Shown: piece by piece, positions 12,376 through 24,300 of the stretch
Layout of the letters: each line of letters opens with the position of its first letter
Numbering within the stretch: the stretch's first letter is position 1
NCBI GenBank assembly: GCA_029948255.1
Contig: JALIZF010001888.1
Coordinates: 806,001-870,000 of the forward strand
Length of the DNA stretch: 64,000 nucleotides
DNA from: Telmatactis stephensoni
Lineage: Eukaryota > Cnidaria > Anthozoa > Actiniaria > Isophelliidae
Direction: 5' to 3'
Program-made: the position numbers and the translations under genes
Notes under the pieces: generated by a model
Database searches by the model: none
What the model saw: the letters and a program-made list of their open reading frames with translations, nothing else
Told to the model about the DNA's origin: nothing

Positions 12376-15344
12376 ATGCCCAAGGACGACGAGGACGACC
12401 ATCTTACAACAAAAGGAAAACATGGCACAAAAAGAGTGACTTTTGCACTTAATGATATTCACCATGAGTTGAGTGAGGAAGAAGATATCGAAGAACAAAC
12501 AAAGAAGATGAGACGAAAAGTGCCGTCTTATGTACTTGGACATCCATTGGCAGACTACGATGCGACAGATGGGAATGTAAGTATTCTCTATATATACTAT
12601 CCTTTCTTGATTTTTTAACTGCTAATTATGACATCTAAGAACCCTTTAAACTTTTTATATTATGATAAGATTCGGGTATGTACCTAGATAGTAGGATAGA
12701 AACTAATTTTTGGGGCGGATGGGTAGATGTAGCTAACGGTAAGCTGTGATCTTATTTTCTTTGAAACACCACCAAATATGTACTCAAATAACTCACTAAG
12801 AATATTGAAAAAAGCTTACATGTGTTGAATATTTCAATGTTATTTCAAGTCGGTTTAGTCTAGTATATTAATAAAATTCGAATTGAAACTAAACCGCAAA
12901 AATAAAATTTGTTTTGAGTTTGAAAGCTTAGCCTTTTATCATTGAATTCATTTTGAACAGAATAAACAAAAACCCGGCGCTTGAATCTAAAGCTCCCGCA
13001 TAGTAAAGGACAAGAACATGTGTTTTTATAAAGGAATGTCAAGAGTGAATGCGATCTATACTGACTTCATGTACAGCGAAGCGGTTTTCGTAGCAATCAA
13101 ATATTAACAGGAAAATAAAATAAACATTTTAAACGACGAATTGATATTTTGGCGATAAAATGAAACAATGTTTTTTCACGTGGAACCAAGAGTTAGATCC
13201 TTGTTCAAACTAAACGTAAATAAAAAAAGTAGAACAACTTTGAAAGGAATAATATTTGAAATCACTCATTACGTTTTTCGGGGTTTTGAGTTTGTTATTG
13301 AAGGGAAATCATTTTGTAGACAATGATCAGTCATTGCTTAAATCATTAACCTACATGTTTTTTACGGACTGACCAAAAATATCAAGCTAAAACAATAATC
13401 GCTTTTTAGATCCTTTGGCTAACATTTCATAACCTGTTTTTAATTATTTTTAGCATAATTCTACAAAATGCTTCAATGATATTGGTAGACAAATTAAGGA
13501 TTGTTAAATGTGGTTAGGCTTGCTAATAGACATGGCGCAAACGAGCTTCACCACCACTGGGCCAGCCGGCTAGTTGGTCAATAAAGCCCGATAAAGGCGA
13601 TTTATGCCCAAAAGCTTCATAGGTATTATCACAGAATCAAAGCTTTGTGTGATATGAGTTAATAAAGCACTGCTACACAAAACACTGAAATCTAGAAAAA
13701 AAAAAACGTAATGAAAACGCCCCAATGAACATTACAAATCTGTACTTTTGCTTTTGCCTCAGGACAAATCACCTAAAACACGAGAAAAAAAGTTGTAACG
13801 GAAAAATCATGTCTGTTTTTTAAAGTAGTTTTGTCGAGTTGAATATTATTTTGTTGAAATTTATGTATTTTTTATCTTCATCAACAAGATCAAAAGTCAC
13901 TATTACCGGATAAAAGGAAGACGCTTGAATCAGCAGTAATTTGCGGCCGAGGAAGTACAGCAAACAATCAAATCGTCACTAGGGGTTATTATTAACTCCG
14001 ACGCGACGGAGAGCACTTAACACAAAACATCAGTATTTTTGACAAACACTCCAAACGTGAATTACAGAATGTCTTGTTGAATTTTTTATTACTCTCCGAT
14101 AAACATAAAAAAATTGAAACAAGGAAGGATTTTATAGAAACCCAGACTTTGATTTGTTATGGTCAGACTGGGCGATAATCTTATAATCCTATATCGTACT
14201 TAACTAAGGTATTTTAGAGAGATTAAGCATCACATGCACGAGAAACGGCAAACGGCAAAGAGGATCACGTGACCTGCTTTTTCTGAGTCTGGCGTTACTG
14301 TTTCAACGCAAGGTTGGGCCATTTTGCGTTTGCTGGAAACGTGAAAAGTCGCTCTTTTGTTTGAGTGCCAAATGCGTAACGCCAGGCGCGAAATTCGTAG
14401 GTCACGTGTTCCTCTCTGCCGTTTGCCGTGGACGCGATGGTTTATCTCTCTATTAAGTGCGATGTAACTGACTGATAGTTGGTGTTTGGCTGAGACTGGG
14501 ATTCTTGTTTTGTTTCAAAATTGTCATTTTGCGAATCGAGTCATTTAAGGGGAATATCAGTGGTTTTAAAATAGTATAGTTTTGGGATCCCTGTGGTAGT
14601 AAAGTTTGCAAACCCTGAATATGTATTGCCTGAGGAGTTTTCGTATAAGTGTGAAAACGGTCATGGTCACGGTACGACACGGTCACGTCGGACACATCAA
14701 GGTCATAGCACGGCACGACACGGTCACGCCACGACACATTAAGGTCACGGCACGGAATGACACGGTCACGGCACGACACATCACGATCACGGCACGAAAC
14801 GGTCACGACAGGAATTTCGAATGTTTTTATTGCGGCACAGTAGTCACACCACGGCGCGATTGCTGTCACACTCATACGAAAACAAGGGTGACTTCAATAA
14901 AACTTTTAAACATTGACGAGTGTAGCTATTGAACTCATGGCCCTCAATAAACAATACAAATTGACATAATCTATTGCTGGGTTTCACCAATACCTTTGGG
15001 AATTCAAAACACAATAGAGCGGTAGCCATGTTGGATGAACAAACAAGAGATACTAATGAGAAATATTTTGTTGAAGTTCATCCAAGATGGCTGCCGTGAC
15101 GTCTCATGCACCCCAAGAATTACGTACATGAAGACAATTTAACCGATCTCTACACTTATATAATTATCTTGATTTTTATTCTTTTGTCTTCACAGTTACC
15201 TGCGGAAGACACTTATTTGGTGCTAAGTAAACGACTGACGTCTTCTAGTTATCAGGCTTACCGGTTTAATTTGGCCGCGTCGTTGTATTGTATGGGACCA
15301 GTGAACCCAGTTCGCATTCTTGCAATTCGTATAGTTACCCATCC
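12376..15344 (+). CDS. Sodium channel N-terminus (exons 1-2)
   Basis: Exon 1 encodes 67 residues of charged cytoplasmic sequence with the string KRVTFAL at residues 19-25, an RVxF-type motif, followed by acidic LSEEEDIEE. Exon 2 encodes the conserved pre-S1 region; [14 protein letters not shown] aligns with the NPLRKIAIKILVHS region of vertebrate Nav channels. Exon 2 ends in phase 2 at an unusual donor, GTATCCTTT, described separately as a U12-type intron. Confidence 0.93.
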
Positions 15345-18300
15345 GTATCCTTTGAACTCACATGTCTTTTTGCTAGAATGGAACAAAGGAATTTTGTAAG
15401 ACTAAGGCCTGGCTTACACTAGTGACATAAGCAGAGTAGATTTCGTTTGACTTTGAAAACGGCACCTCACGGTCACGGCACGGTTACGGCAGGAATTTTG
15501 AATGTTTTTATAGACATTAAAATGGCACTGACATGGCCACGGCACCGCGCTGTCCGTTTCACACTCATACGAAATCTGATCTATAAACGCAAGCAGTATA
15601 CACAGATTCAATATTTTTGAGGTGCGAACAAGACAAACACTGCGCATGCTAATGAGTAGCACGCTACTGAGTCTGCGTGAGCTGCTTGCGCTTATGTCGC
15701 TAGTGTGAACCGACTAAAGACCATTCTCCACTCATGGCTGAAAGCACTCACAGCGAGCAACCGAGTACTTTTTTACTCACTGTTCAATCTCCGCTTCTTG
15801 CGACTTGTATAGCCAATTTTCCTCGTCATATTACCGAGTGTTTGTCACGTGATTTCTACACGATTGGTTAAATTGAAATAGTACTCATATTGCGAGCAAA
15901 AACAGTTCAAATTTTCAACTTGCTCAGTTGGTACTCGCTGTGAGTAAAAAGTACTCGCTAGCCGTCCACTGCGAGTGCTTTCAGCGATGTGTGGAGAATG
16001 GATTTTTGCCTTAGTTCATACTATATGAATAAGCAACATACGCAGACTCAATATTGCATTTATCAAATATGTATGGCAAAGACAAGCGCTGCTAATGAGC
16101 GGTACATTACCTATAAGCTTGGTTCCCACAGCGATTCATATGAAAACTAAGCTAACTAGGTCTAACACGAAAGATCAAAGGAAAAAAAGAACAGCAGTGG
16201 TGCTTACCATTTACCTGGAAAAACCGAAAATTCCGGTTGGAAAAACTAATGGTATTTGTCATTCCGATTGGTAATTCCGGAAAACTCGGTCTACCGATCG
16301 AGGTAATCAACTTTTCCTGCTCTTTTCGGTTCTTCAGGTAGACGCGCGTACCATTTGTGTTTTCCCGCTCTTTTTGCTTGGAAGACGCGCGTACCATTTA
16401 CCGTTGTTTTTAGCAAACGAATTTCCAACTGGATGGATTGGTTTAAATGGTAAGCACCCCAAACATTGGAAAATGAAAACAAGGGAATTATTAACATAGA
16501 ATATTTCAAAAGATGACTTGTTCAAATCAAGTTGGAAGTAGTCATTTTTAATTGAAATGGTCCTCGTCGATCCACAGCTTTAAATATGACTTGTTTATAT
16601 GAAGGGAAATCGTCCCTGGTAGCCAGGATAACTCGTTGTTTTTATTACTCCAACGGAAGGAAAACAAAAGAGTTATCGTTGCTACCAGGGACAACTTGCC
16701 ATCATATAAAAAGGGTCTTAGCTTGAAGGCCGACACCTGTTTTATTTGTTTTTTCTACATGTTTTTGCCTGCTGTTTTCCTTAACGGTTTTTCAGATTTT
16801 TTGAAATATTTGTTATGTTTGTTATTTTAATTAATTGTATAATATTGGCTTTAAATGACCCGCCAGAAGATGCCGAGTAAGTAGACCAATGTTATAATTA
16901 GTGCACGTTTAACAATTTGCTACCTTTGGTAGACCTTTCCTGAATTCGCTTTAATTTCCACGGAACAACAGACTCAAGAAAAGGAAGGAGTAGACAAAAT
17001 ACTGCAGTAAATGTATGAATTTTATAACTGAAGCCTCGACTTGAATCTATTGTTAATTCGGGAAAGTCTATTGGTCGGTTGGAAGTGACGTCATAATAGC
17101 CCACTTTCGATATATGGTTGAGATGCCACACACAAAAGAATCAGTTCGAGGCTCTGGGGAATAATGCTTAGTGGTGCGCTACTCAACAATTGTTTTGTTA
17201 CGCACTACTAAGCATTATTCCCCGGAGCCTCGTACTGATTCCTTTGTGTGCGGCAACTCAACCATATATCGAAAGTGGACTATTGCCATCTTGGATGAAG
17301 TTCAACAAGTGTATTTGTAAATGTAAAAAAATGTAAATGCTTTGTTTATAGTGGAAGAGCACTTAGCTGCACAGCTGGTTGAATAATCACAACTAAATAA
17401 TACAAATGGAACATAAATTGCTAAGAAACCCAACTGGCCAGGAGGCAAACCAGTAGGCTATTTACAAGCATGGTCGAGGAGCTAAATCTAACTAGGGACT
17501 AACCGAAAAAAATAGGCTCTTTGCAGCATGTTGGAATGCTGCTCAATTTGGAGGGCAAAACAAAAGAATTTCAATGTCCTGTTAGCTGGAAACCATTGTT
17601 TTTGCCCTCCAAAATACACTCATTCCCACGTGCTGCAAAGGGCCTATTCAGCCTCAGCTAGTGGCGAGAGCGGGGACTCGAATTCGGGCCAGCGGATTAC
17701 GAGACCGACGTTCTGATCACGTGACCATGCTGCCTCCTGTTTCTCGTCAGCATCTGTTTGTTCATCCAACATGGCTACCGCTTGCTTCTTGCTTCTTGTG
17801 ATTCTCGATTCTCAAGGAAATTATTGCAATCCAGTATGACTTCTAATCTCATGAAGTTTTTCTTTCTTTTCAGATATATTTTTACTGCAGTTTACACACT
17901 TGAGATGCTGTTGAAGATACTATCCCGTGGTTTTATACTTCATACATATGCTTACCTTAGAGACGCCTGGAACTGGCTCGATTTTATTGTAGTCTTTTTA
18001 AGGTACGTCACTAGGCAACAATCTCCTTGACAACGTAACACTATATAACAAAGATAACAAAGCCAATTTAAGCCCCTGTCCACACGGAAACGTTTTTATT
18101 TGTAAACGCATTTTTTGAGCGTTTATTTGTCCCGTCACACGAAAACGCATAAACCCTTCTTTTCGAAAACGCTTTTCAAAGTGAATGTTTTCAAAAACGC
18201 TGTGTACAGAGTTTGACGAGCGTACTTATTAGTTGTTCATACGGGGATTGATGTTTCTTGTTGATTTCAGCTATTTATCAATTGCACCTAATATAGAAAG

Positions 18301-21300
18301 TTTCTCTGGGATAAGAACGTTACGTGTTTTAAGAGCGTTTAGAACTATATCAGCATTAAAAGGTAAGTACCACGGCTACCACTAGAATTGTTTTTAATAC
18401 AACGAAATATGGAGGCTGAAATCTCCTTCTTTCACCCCATTCGGACACTATTCCAAAACTGTCCAAAGGTTTTATGATTTCTCTAGGAAAACGATTTCCC
18501 ACATGTATATAAGTATATTGTAGTATTCACCTACAAGCAGTCCGAGATCACAGCTGATTTGTTAGCAATAAGCGAATAGGTGCCAAAAGCAGTCTAGGAC
18601 CCCAGTTACTGACTCGACGAATCATAAACACAGAGTTTTCTTTGTTCGTCACAAAATTCACACAGGTCTCTTAATTCTCAGTCGAGAAAAGGGGGTCGGG
18701 GGTCGACAGCCTGCCGAGTGAACGGGGGGGGGGGGGGGGGTTCGACAGCCTGCCGAGTGAACGTTCACACAAGCTTCTTTTTTCTTTCGTAACTTCACCT
18801 CCGTTAAGACATCTCATCTTTAAGCAGATGCATGAAATTTGAAGTCAGTGACATCATTATTTTACGACAGCTACTCCCTTAATTCCCGCAATAACTTTTA
18901 TCTGCAATAATTATTGCTTACCTCGCTATTAATGTGTTTCCTATTGTCAGGGTTACGAACGATGGTCAATAGTCTTCTACGTTCTCTTAAACTCTTGAGT
19001 GACGTATTAGTGTTGTTTATGTTCTCGTTATGCGTCTTGGCTCTGATTGGTTTACAACTGTTTTCCGGTGAATTACGTCATAAGTGTTTAAGAACACCAT
19101 TACCAAACACGTCCATGGGCTTTGCTGTTTACATCAATAACGAAAGTAAGTTAGTTTGATCGCTTTGGATACACCGTGGGGCGTTGTACGTAACCTTGTC
19201 TGAGATAACGTTGTCGTTCCGTTTGTTTGGCCCGAAAACGCTGTGCGAGCCTTTGCGAGTGACGTTGGATAGAAATGTACTCAGCATGACATGCGGAAAG
19301 TTGCATGAAAAGTTACAAAAGATCCAGTCAACGTTGTTGCAGGCAACGTGACGCGCGACGTCGAAATGGAGTGCTTACCATTCACCAGGAAAAACCGGAA
19401 ATTCCGATCGAAAAGTTCTGGAAACCTCGGTCTTCTGATTGAAGTAATCCACTTTTCCCGCTCTTTTCGGTTCTTCCGGTAGACGCGTGTACCACTTGTT
19501 GGAAGTCAAGTTTCCCGCTCTTTTTTACCGTTAGCAAACGAAGTTCCTACCGGATGGATTGGTTTAAATGGTAAACACTCATGGATTGCATGTCAATTAC
19601 AGTTGCCCGCTAAGCGAGATTTAATTTTACGTTATAACATTGATTAGAAATAAACTCATAAGTAATAAAGGAATTGAATTCTTAAGTGAAAAGACAATTA
19701 TCCCTAATTCCTTTGTCCATGTGATAACTATTGGTTACCAAACAGGTAATTGGTTCTATGATGACAATGGTGAACCCCTTCTGTGCGGTAACTCGTCCAA
19801 CGCAGGGTAAGATCAACTCTACTTATTTCTACCATTATTTTTAATCACTTTATAAAAAGTCTTGAGTTTAGAAAGAACTGCAAAAATATATAGAAATATA
19901 CTTGGACACCTCGAATTAATCCAATAGTCCCCTTCACAGTTCTCTGCGCCATCTTGAAAGGTAGCCATGCCTTTACATCGAAGCGAGACGAACGGTGAGC
20001 GTGCAATGATAGAGACCTGCGAATAATTGTTCAAAAAATAATAATTGTTAAACATGGTAATTAAAAATAATAATTATTAAAAATAATAATTGTTAAAAAA
20101 GTTATCTATCATTGCACGCTCACCATTCGTCTCGCTTCGATGCAAAGGCACGGCTACCTTTCAAGATGGCGGAGGGAACTGTGAAGGGGACTATTATATG
20201 AAGACATTGAAAGGCCATTCGGATATCATTCTGCTATATTTATTTAAGTATCGCTCTCAAAACTTCAGAAATTGACAGAAAGATGTACTTAATGTTGCAA
20301 ATAGTTGACACCAGATACATGAGGCGTACCGAATATTACAGATTTAGCCGGAATATGGCGTGCCAATATCTCAGAAGTATAGCATATGGGAGGCAATTAT
20401 GGCACAAATGGTGTCACACCCAAACATTTCCCAAGTTGAAGGGATTCCCACAGTAAACGTGTCTTGATATGTTGCGTTTTTGTTCCACCAGACAATGTCC
20501 AGACAACTATACATGTCTTGCTGGTGTTGGACCTAATCCTGATCACGGCTACACTAATTTTGACAACATGGGATGGTCGTTGGTCATGGCCTTCCAGATT
20601 CTCACCATGGACTTTTGGGAGAACCTCTATGACCGGGTGAGTATTTTAGTCACGTGTTCAAACTAAACGAGGAAGAAAAGGAACTTGAGGAGAAAAAGAA
20701 GACCAAAGGCAGAAATTTGGAAGAGAGAAGGGAAGAAAACAGAAGGGTAGGGTATGCGTAAAAATCAGAAAAAGTGTAAAAGGAAGGAAGGGAGGGAGGG
20801 AGGGAGGGAGGGAGGGAGGGAGGGAGGGAGGGATGGAGGGAGGAGGAAACGAAAGAAAGAAGAAGCTAGGAAGGGCTGGGCAGGGCAGGCAGAGAAGGGA
20901 AGGGTAGGGAAGAGTAGGGTAGGGAAGGAAAGGGTAGGGAAGGGTAGGGTAGGGAAGGGAAGGGAAGGGAAGGGAAGGGAAGGGAAGGGAAGGGAAGGGA
21001 AGGGAAGGGAAGGGAAGGGAAGGGAAGGGAAGGGAAGGGAAGGGAAGGGAAGGGAAGGGAAGGGAAGGGAAGGGAAGGGAAGGGAAGGGAAGGGAAGGGA
21101 AGGGAAGGGAAGGGAAGGGAAGGGAAGGGAAGGGAAGGGAAGGGAAGGGAAGGGAAGGGAAGGGAAGGGAAGGGAAGGGAAGGGAAGGGAAGGGAAGGGA
21201 AGGGAAGGGAAGGGAAGGGAAGGGAAGGGAAGGGAAGGGAAGGGAAGGGAAGGGAAGGGAAGGGAAGGGAAGGGAAGGGAAGGGAAGGGAAGGGAAGGGA

Positions 21301-24300
21301 AGGGAAGGGAAGGGAAGGGAAGGGAAGGGAAGGAAGGAACGAATTAAGGAAGGAAGGAAGGAAGGAAGGAAGGAAGGAAGGAAGGAAGGAAGAAATGAAG
21401 GAAGGAAAGAAGGAAGAGGGAAGAAAGAAGGAAGGAAGGAAGAAAGGAATTTAAGAAGATATTTTTGTTTATCAGTGCCTTCGTTCCATGGGCGCTTGGT
21501 ATGTTATGTACTTCATAGTTGGCATCTTCTCCTGTTCGTTCTATCTCCTAAACTTGGTTCTCGCGGTTGTCTACATGTCTTACCATCATGAAATGATGTC
21601 CAGCGAAAACGAGGTAAGAGATCAGTACACGAAACCGCTTATAAGATCAAGACAGAATAATAAAATCGGCCTTAAACACTCAAAACTCATCAGACTAAAT
21701 CAACAACTTAAAGACGATCGAATTACTAAATACAACACACCGGCGCCTTGTTGGTAAGATGAAGGGACAGGCGTTTCACTTAGGGTACGAAGACCCGCCG
21801 GTAAACGATTGATAACAGAAAAATACAAATGGACCACTTTTGCAAACGCAAAATACCTCCAACCACAACGACAATAGACCTCTTTGAATCCAGAGGGTCA
21901 GATCTCGTTTATGAGTAAATTATTGACAAAAATAGACATCGTATATCCAACAGAATTGAAAAGGAAATTATACAATGTTTTCGAGTGGAATACCGTGGAA
22001 TATCCCACGAGTCACTTGTATTTTCTAATATACAGATGAGCCTTTAGACAAGTGTATATAAAAAGAAAATACAAGTAGCGAGTGGGATATCCATGGTATG
22101 TCACGAGAAACCATTGTATAACTATTTTATCCCACACCATAGAGTACAATACACCCAATTACCACAATGCCTCATGGGAAGAGACAGTTGAATACCGCCG
22201 AATATACAACGGCTTTCCTGCTTTCTGATTGGTTTTACGTACTTTCTATGGTGTGGGGTAAAGCAAGGTGTATGGCATGTTCTACTATAATATACCATAT
22301 ATGAAGTACCTGGATATTTCCTCGTTTTACACATAAAAAACTGGGCCCGGTTTTTCGAAAGCGGTTTTAGCGCTAACCCAGGTTTAACACCAGTGGTTTT
22401 CTTTAGATTTAACCATGGATTAACACCAATGGTTTTCTTTACATTTAACCATGGATTAACACCAATGGTTGTCTTAAGATTTAACCCCGGGTTAATACCA
22501 ATGGTTTTCTTTAGATTTAACCATGGGTTATCTCCAATGGTTTTCTTTAGATCTAACCATGGATTAACACTAACCTACATTCGAACACCTGAGCCCTGTT
22601 TAGTAATTTTAACTTTTAAAAAAGATTGAAAGTTTTCGATTTGCTTTAAAGAGATTTTTAAAGTAAGCCCCGTTCTAGCTGCAGGCGAATGCTATTGGTG
22701 TCAGATGATATAAATAAGTTCATTTCTCTCCCAACCAGGTCGAGCGGTCGAGCAAGGTTGGCAATAAAAAAACACCCGTAAGTTTCCAACAAACTAAAAC
22801 ATCGTCCAACAAATCATCAATTCGCCATTTTTCAAAACCACTTTTCTTTCTGAGCGCTAATTTTCCTCCCTTTCAAATTTCAGTCCTCTTTTCTCATTTT
22901 CTATTTGCATCTCACACCAATAATATCACGGAACGCGTTACGAAATTCCACTTGTCTTTTTACTGACTGACTGACTGTTATCGTCACACCAAAGGAAACC
23001 CAACGAAAACAAAACAAGAAAACCGCAGCATCATACGCGGCCGACCTGGAAACCATTCAACGCCTCGAGCCCTTAGAAGCACACTTGTACCCCCCGGATT
23101 ACGACAGCGACGAGGAAGACGACGACCAACAAGAAAACGCGGTACAGGACGACCAAAAGATCTGCGAGCCGAACACAATACTTAAGAAACTGTATTTGGA
23201 GGTTTCTAAGTTTGTTGAGCGGCCATTGTTTGATGGGATTGTAACGGGTCTTATACTGTTGAATACCGTGGTTCTTAGTATGTACTACCATGGTCAAGCC
23301 GAAGAAATGGTCTCAGTTCTGGATACTTTAAATGCGGTAAGTAAGAGAGATTTTGAGCAGTGTACAAAGTGAAACAACTCATGAAACCCCATGTGCAATA
23401 TTAATCAATTGTACTCTTGTTGGTGCTAATTTCCTCTAAAAATACATGTGATAACTTTTGTGACAAAGCCACAGCAGCAGAGGCACTCCACAGACTAGTT
23501 GTTATTGATTATAGTACAATACTACTACTCTACAGTGCACACTGCATTTGTTGAGTCTCCTTTTGAAAAAGGAAACTGCTTGGTCGTCGATAACTGTTCA
23601 CCGAGCATGCTCGTAGTATCTCGAGCTGTGTGAACCAATATCTCACATGGCTGGGTGACGTTAAGCACCATATTAACTTAAATTTTACTGATTGTTATCG
23701 ATCGATAGCGTTTGACACATTCGTTCAACGTTTCAGTTGCCGATATTTTGTTATTGCTGCGAGCGAAGCGAGTAGCCTCCTATTCGGAACACAGTGTAAT
23801 CTGTGGATGTCACTAGACGAGCATGCGATACATACGATCAGCGGTTCAAGTCCATACCGTATCGAGAGTCGATTCAAGGATGTCACTAGACGAGCACGCG
23901 ATACATTCGATCAGCGGTACAAATTTTTTGCATGAATAGCTGTTGACAGACAAATTAAAGGTCTTTACTACTGCGGCTTGTTGAACTACTGGCAACCAGT
24001 GTACGGTTCGAGGTGCGTCTTGTTAAAAAGTTTATTAACGACAACATGTCAATTGCTCTTGCTCTAGCGGCAGCTAATCTAAATGTCCTTTTTACGGCCG
24101 ATTTTGGGCTCCCTTTTACATGGGCACGAGTGAACGCACGAGTGCGTCTAGTTCAATATTGAAGGTCAACTAACAGTGTTCGTCACACAACGCACAGGAG
24201 ATAAACAAGAAACATTTGATATATCAGACAAAGCGGTGTACTTTCGTAAGTTTTAGGGGAACAGTTCTGCTAACGTGGATACACCAGCTGTTTTTTGCTC

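Larger units (their letters stand above)
15345..16795 (+). other. U12-type (minor spliceosome) GT-AG intron in the sodium channel
   Basis: The 5' splice site is GTATCCTTT, a full match to the U12-type consensus RTATCCTTT. Near the 3' end lies TTTCCTTAAC (16776-16785), matching the U12 branch-site consensus TTCCTTRAC, with the branch adenosine 11-12 nt before the terminal AG at 16794-16795. Joining the flanking exons restores the codon for Pro in THPFFEIF, the start of domain I S1. From memory of the human SCN1A exon map, its intron 2 (AT-AC, phase 2, codon 128) sits at the same codon. Confidence 0.95.

Noticed and set aside
19819..20275. Open frames with [10 protein letters not shown]
   Set aside because: The string is the translated arm of MITE family C and recurs at 30348; it is not a protein gene.
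20754..21347. 197-codon open frame of Gly-Arg-Glu-Gly-Lys repeats
   Set aside because: It is the translation of the GGGAA microsatellite in a channel intron; there is no start context, splice site or non-repeat sequence.
22393..22629. Open frame with [12 protein letters not shown] repeats
   Set aside because: It is a translation of the 36-bp minisatellite in a channel intron.
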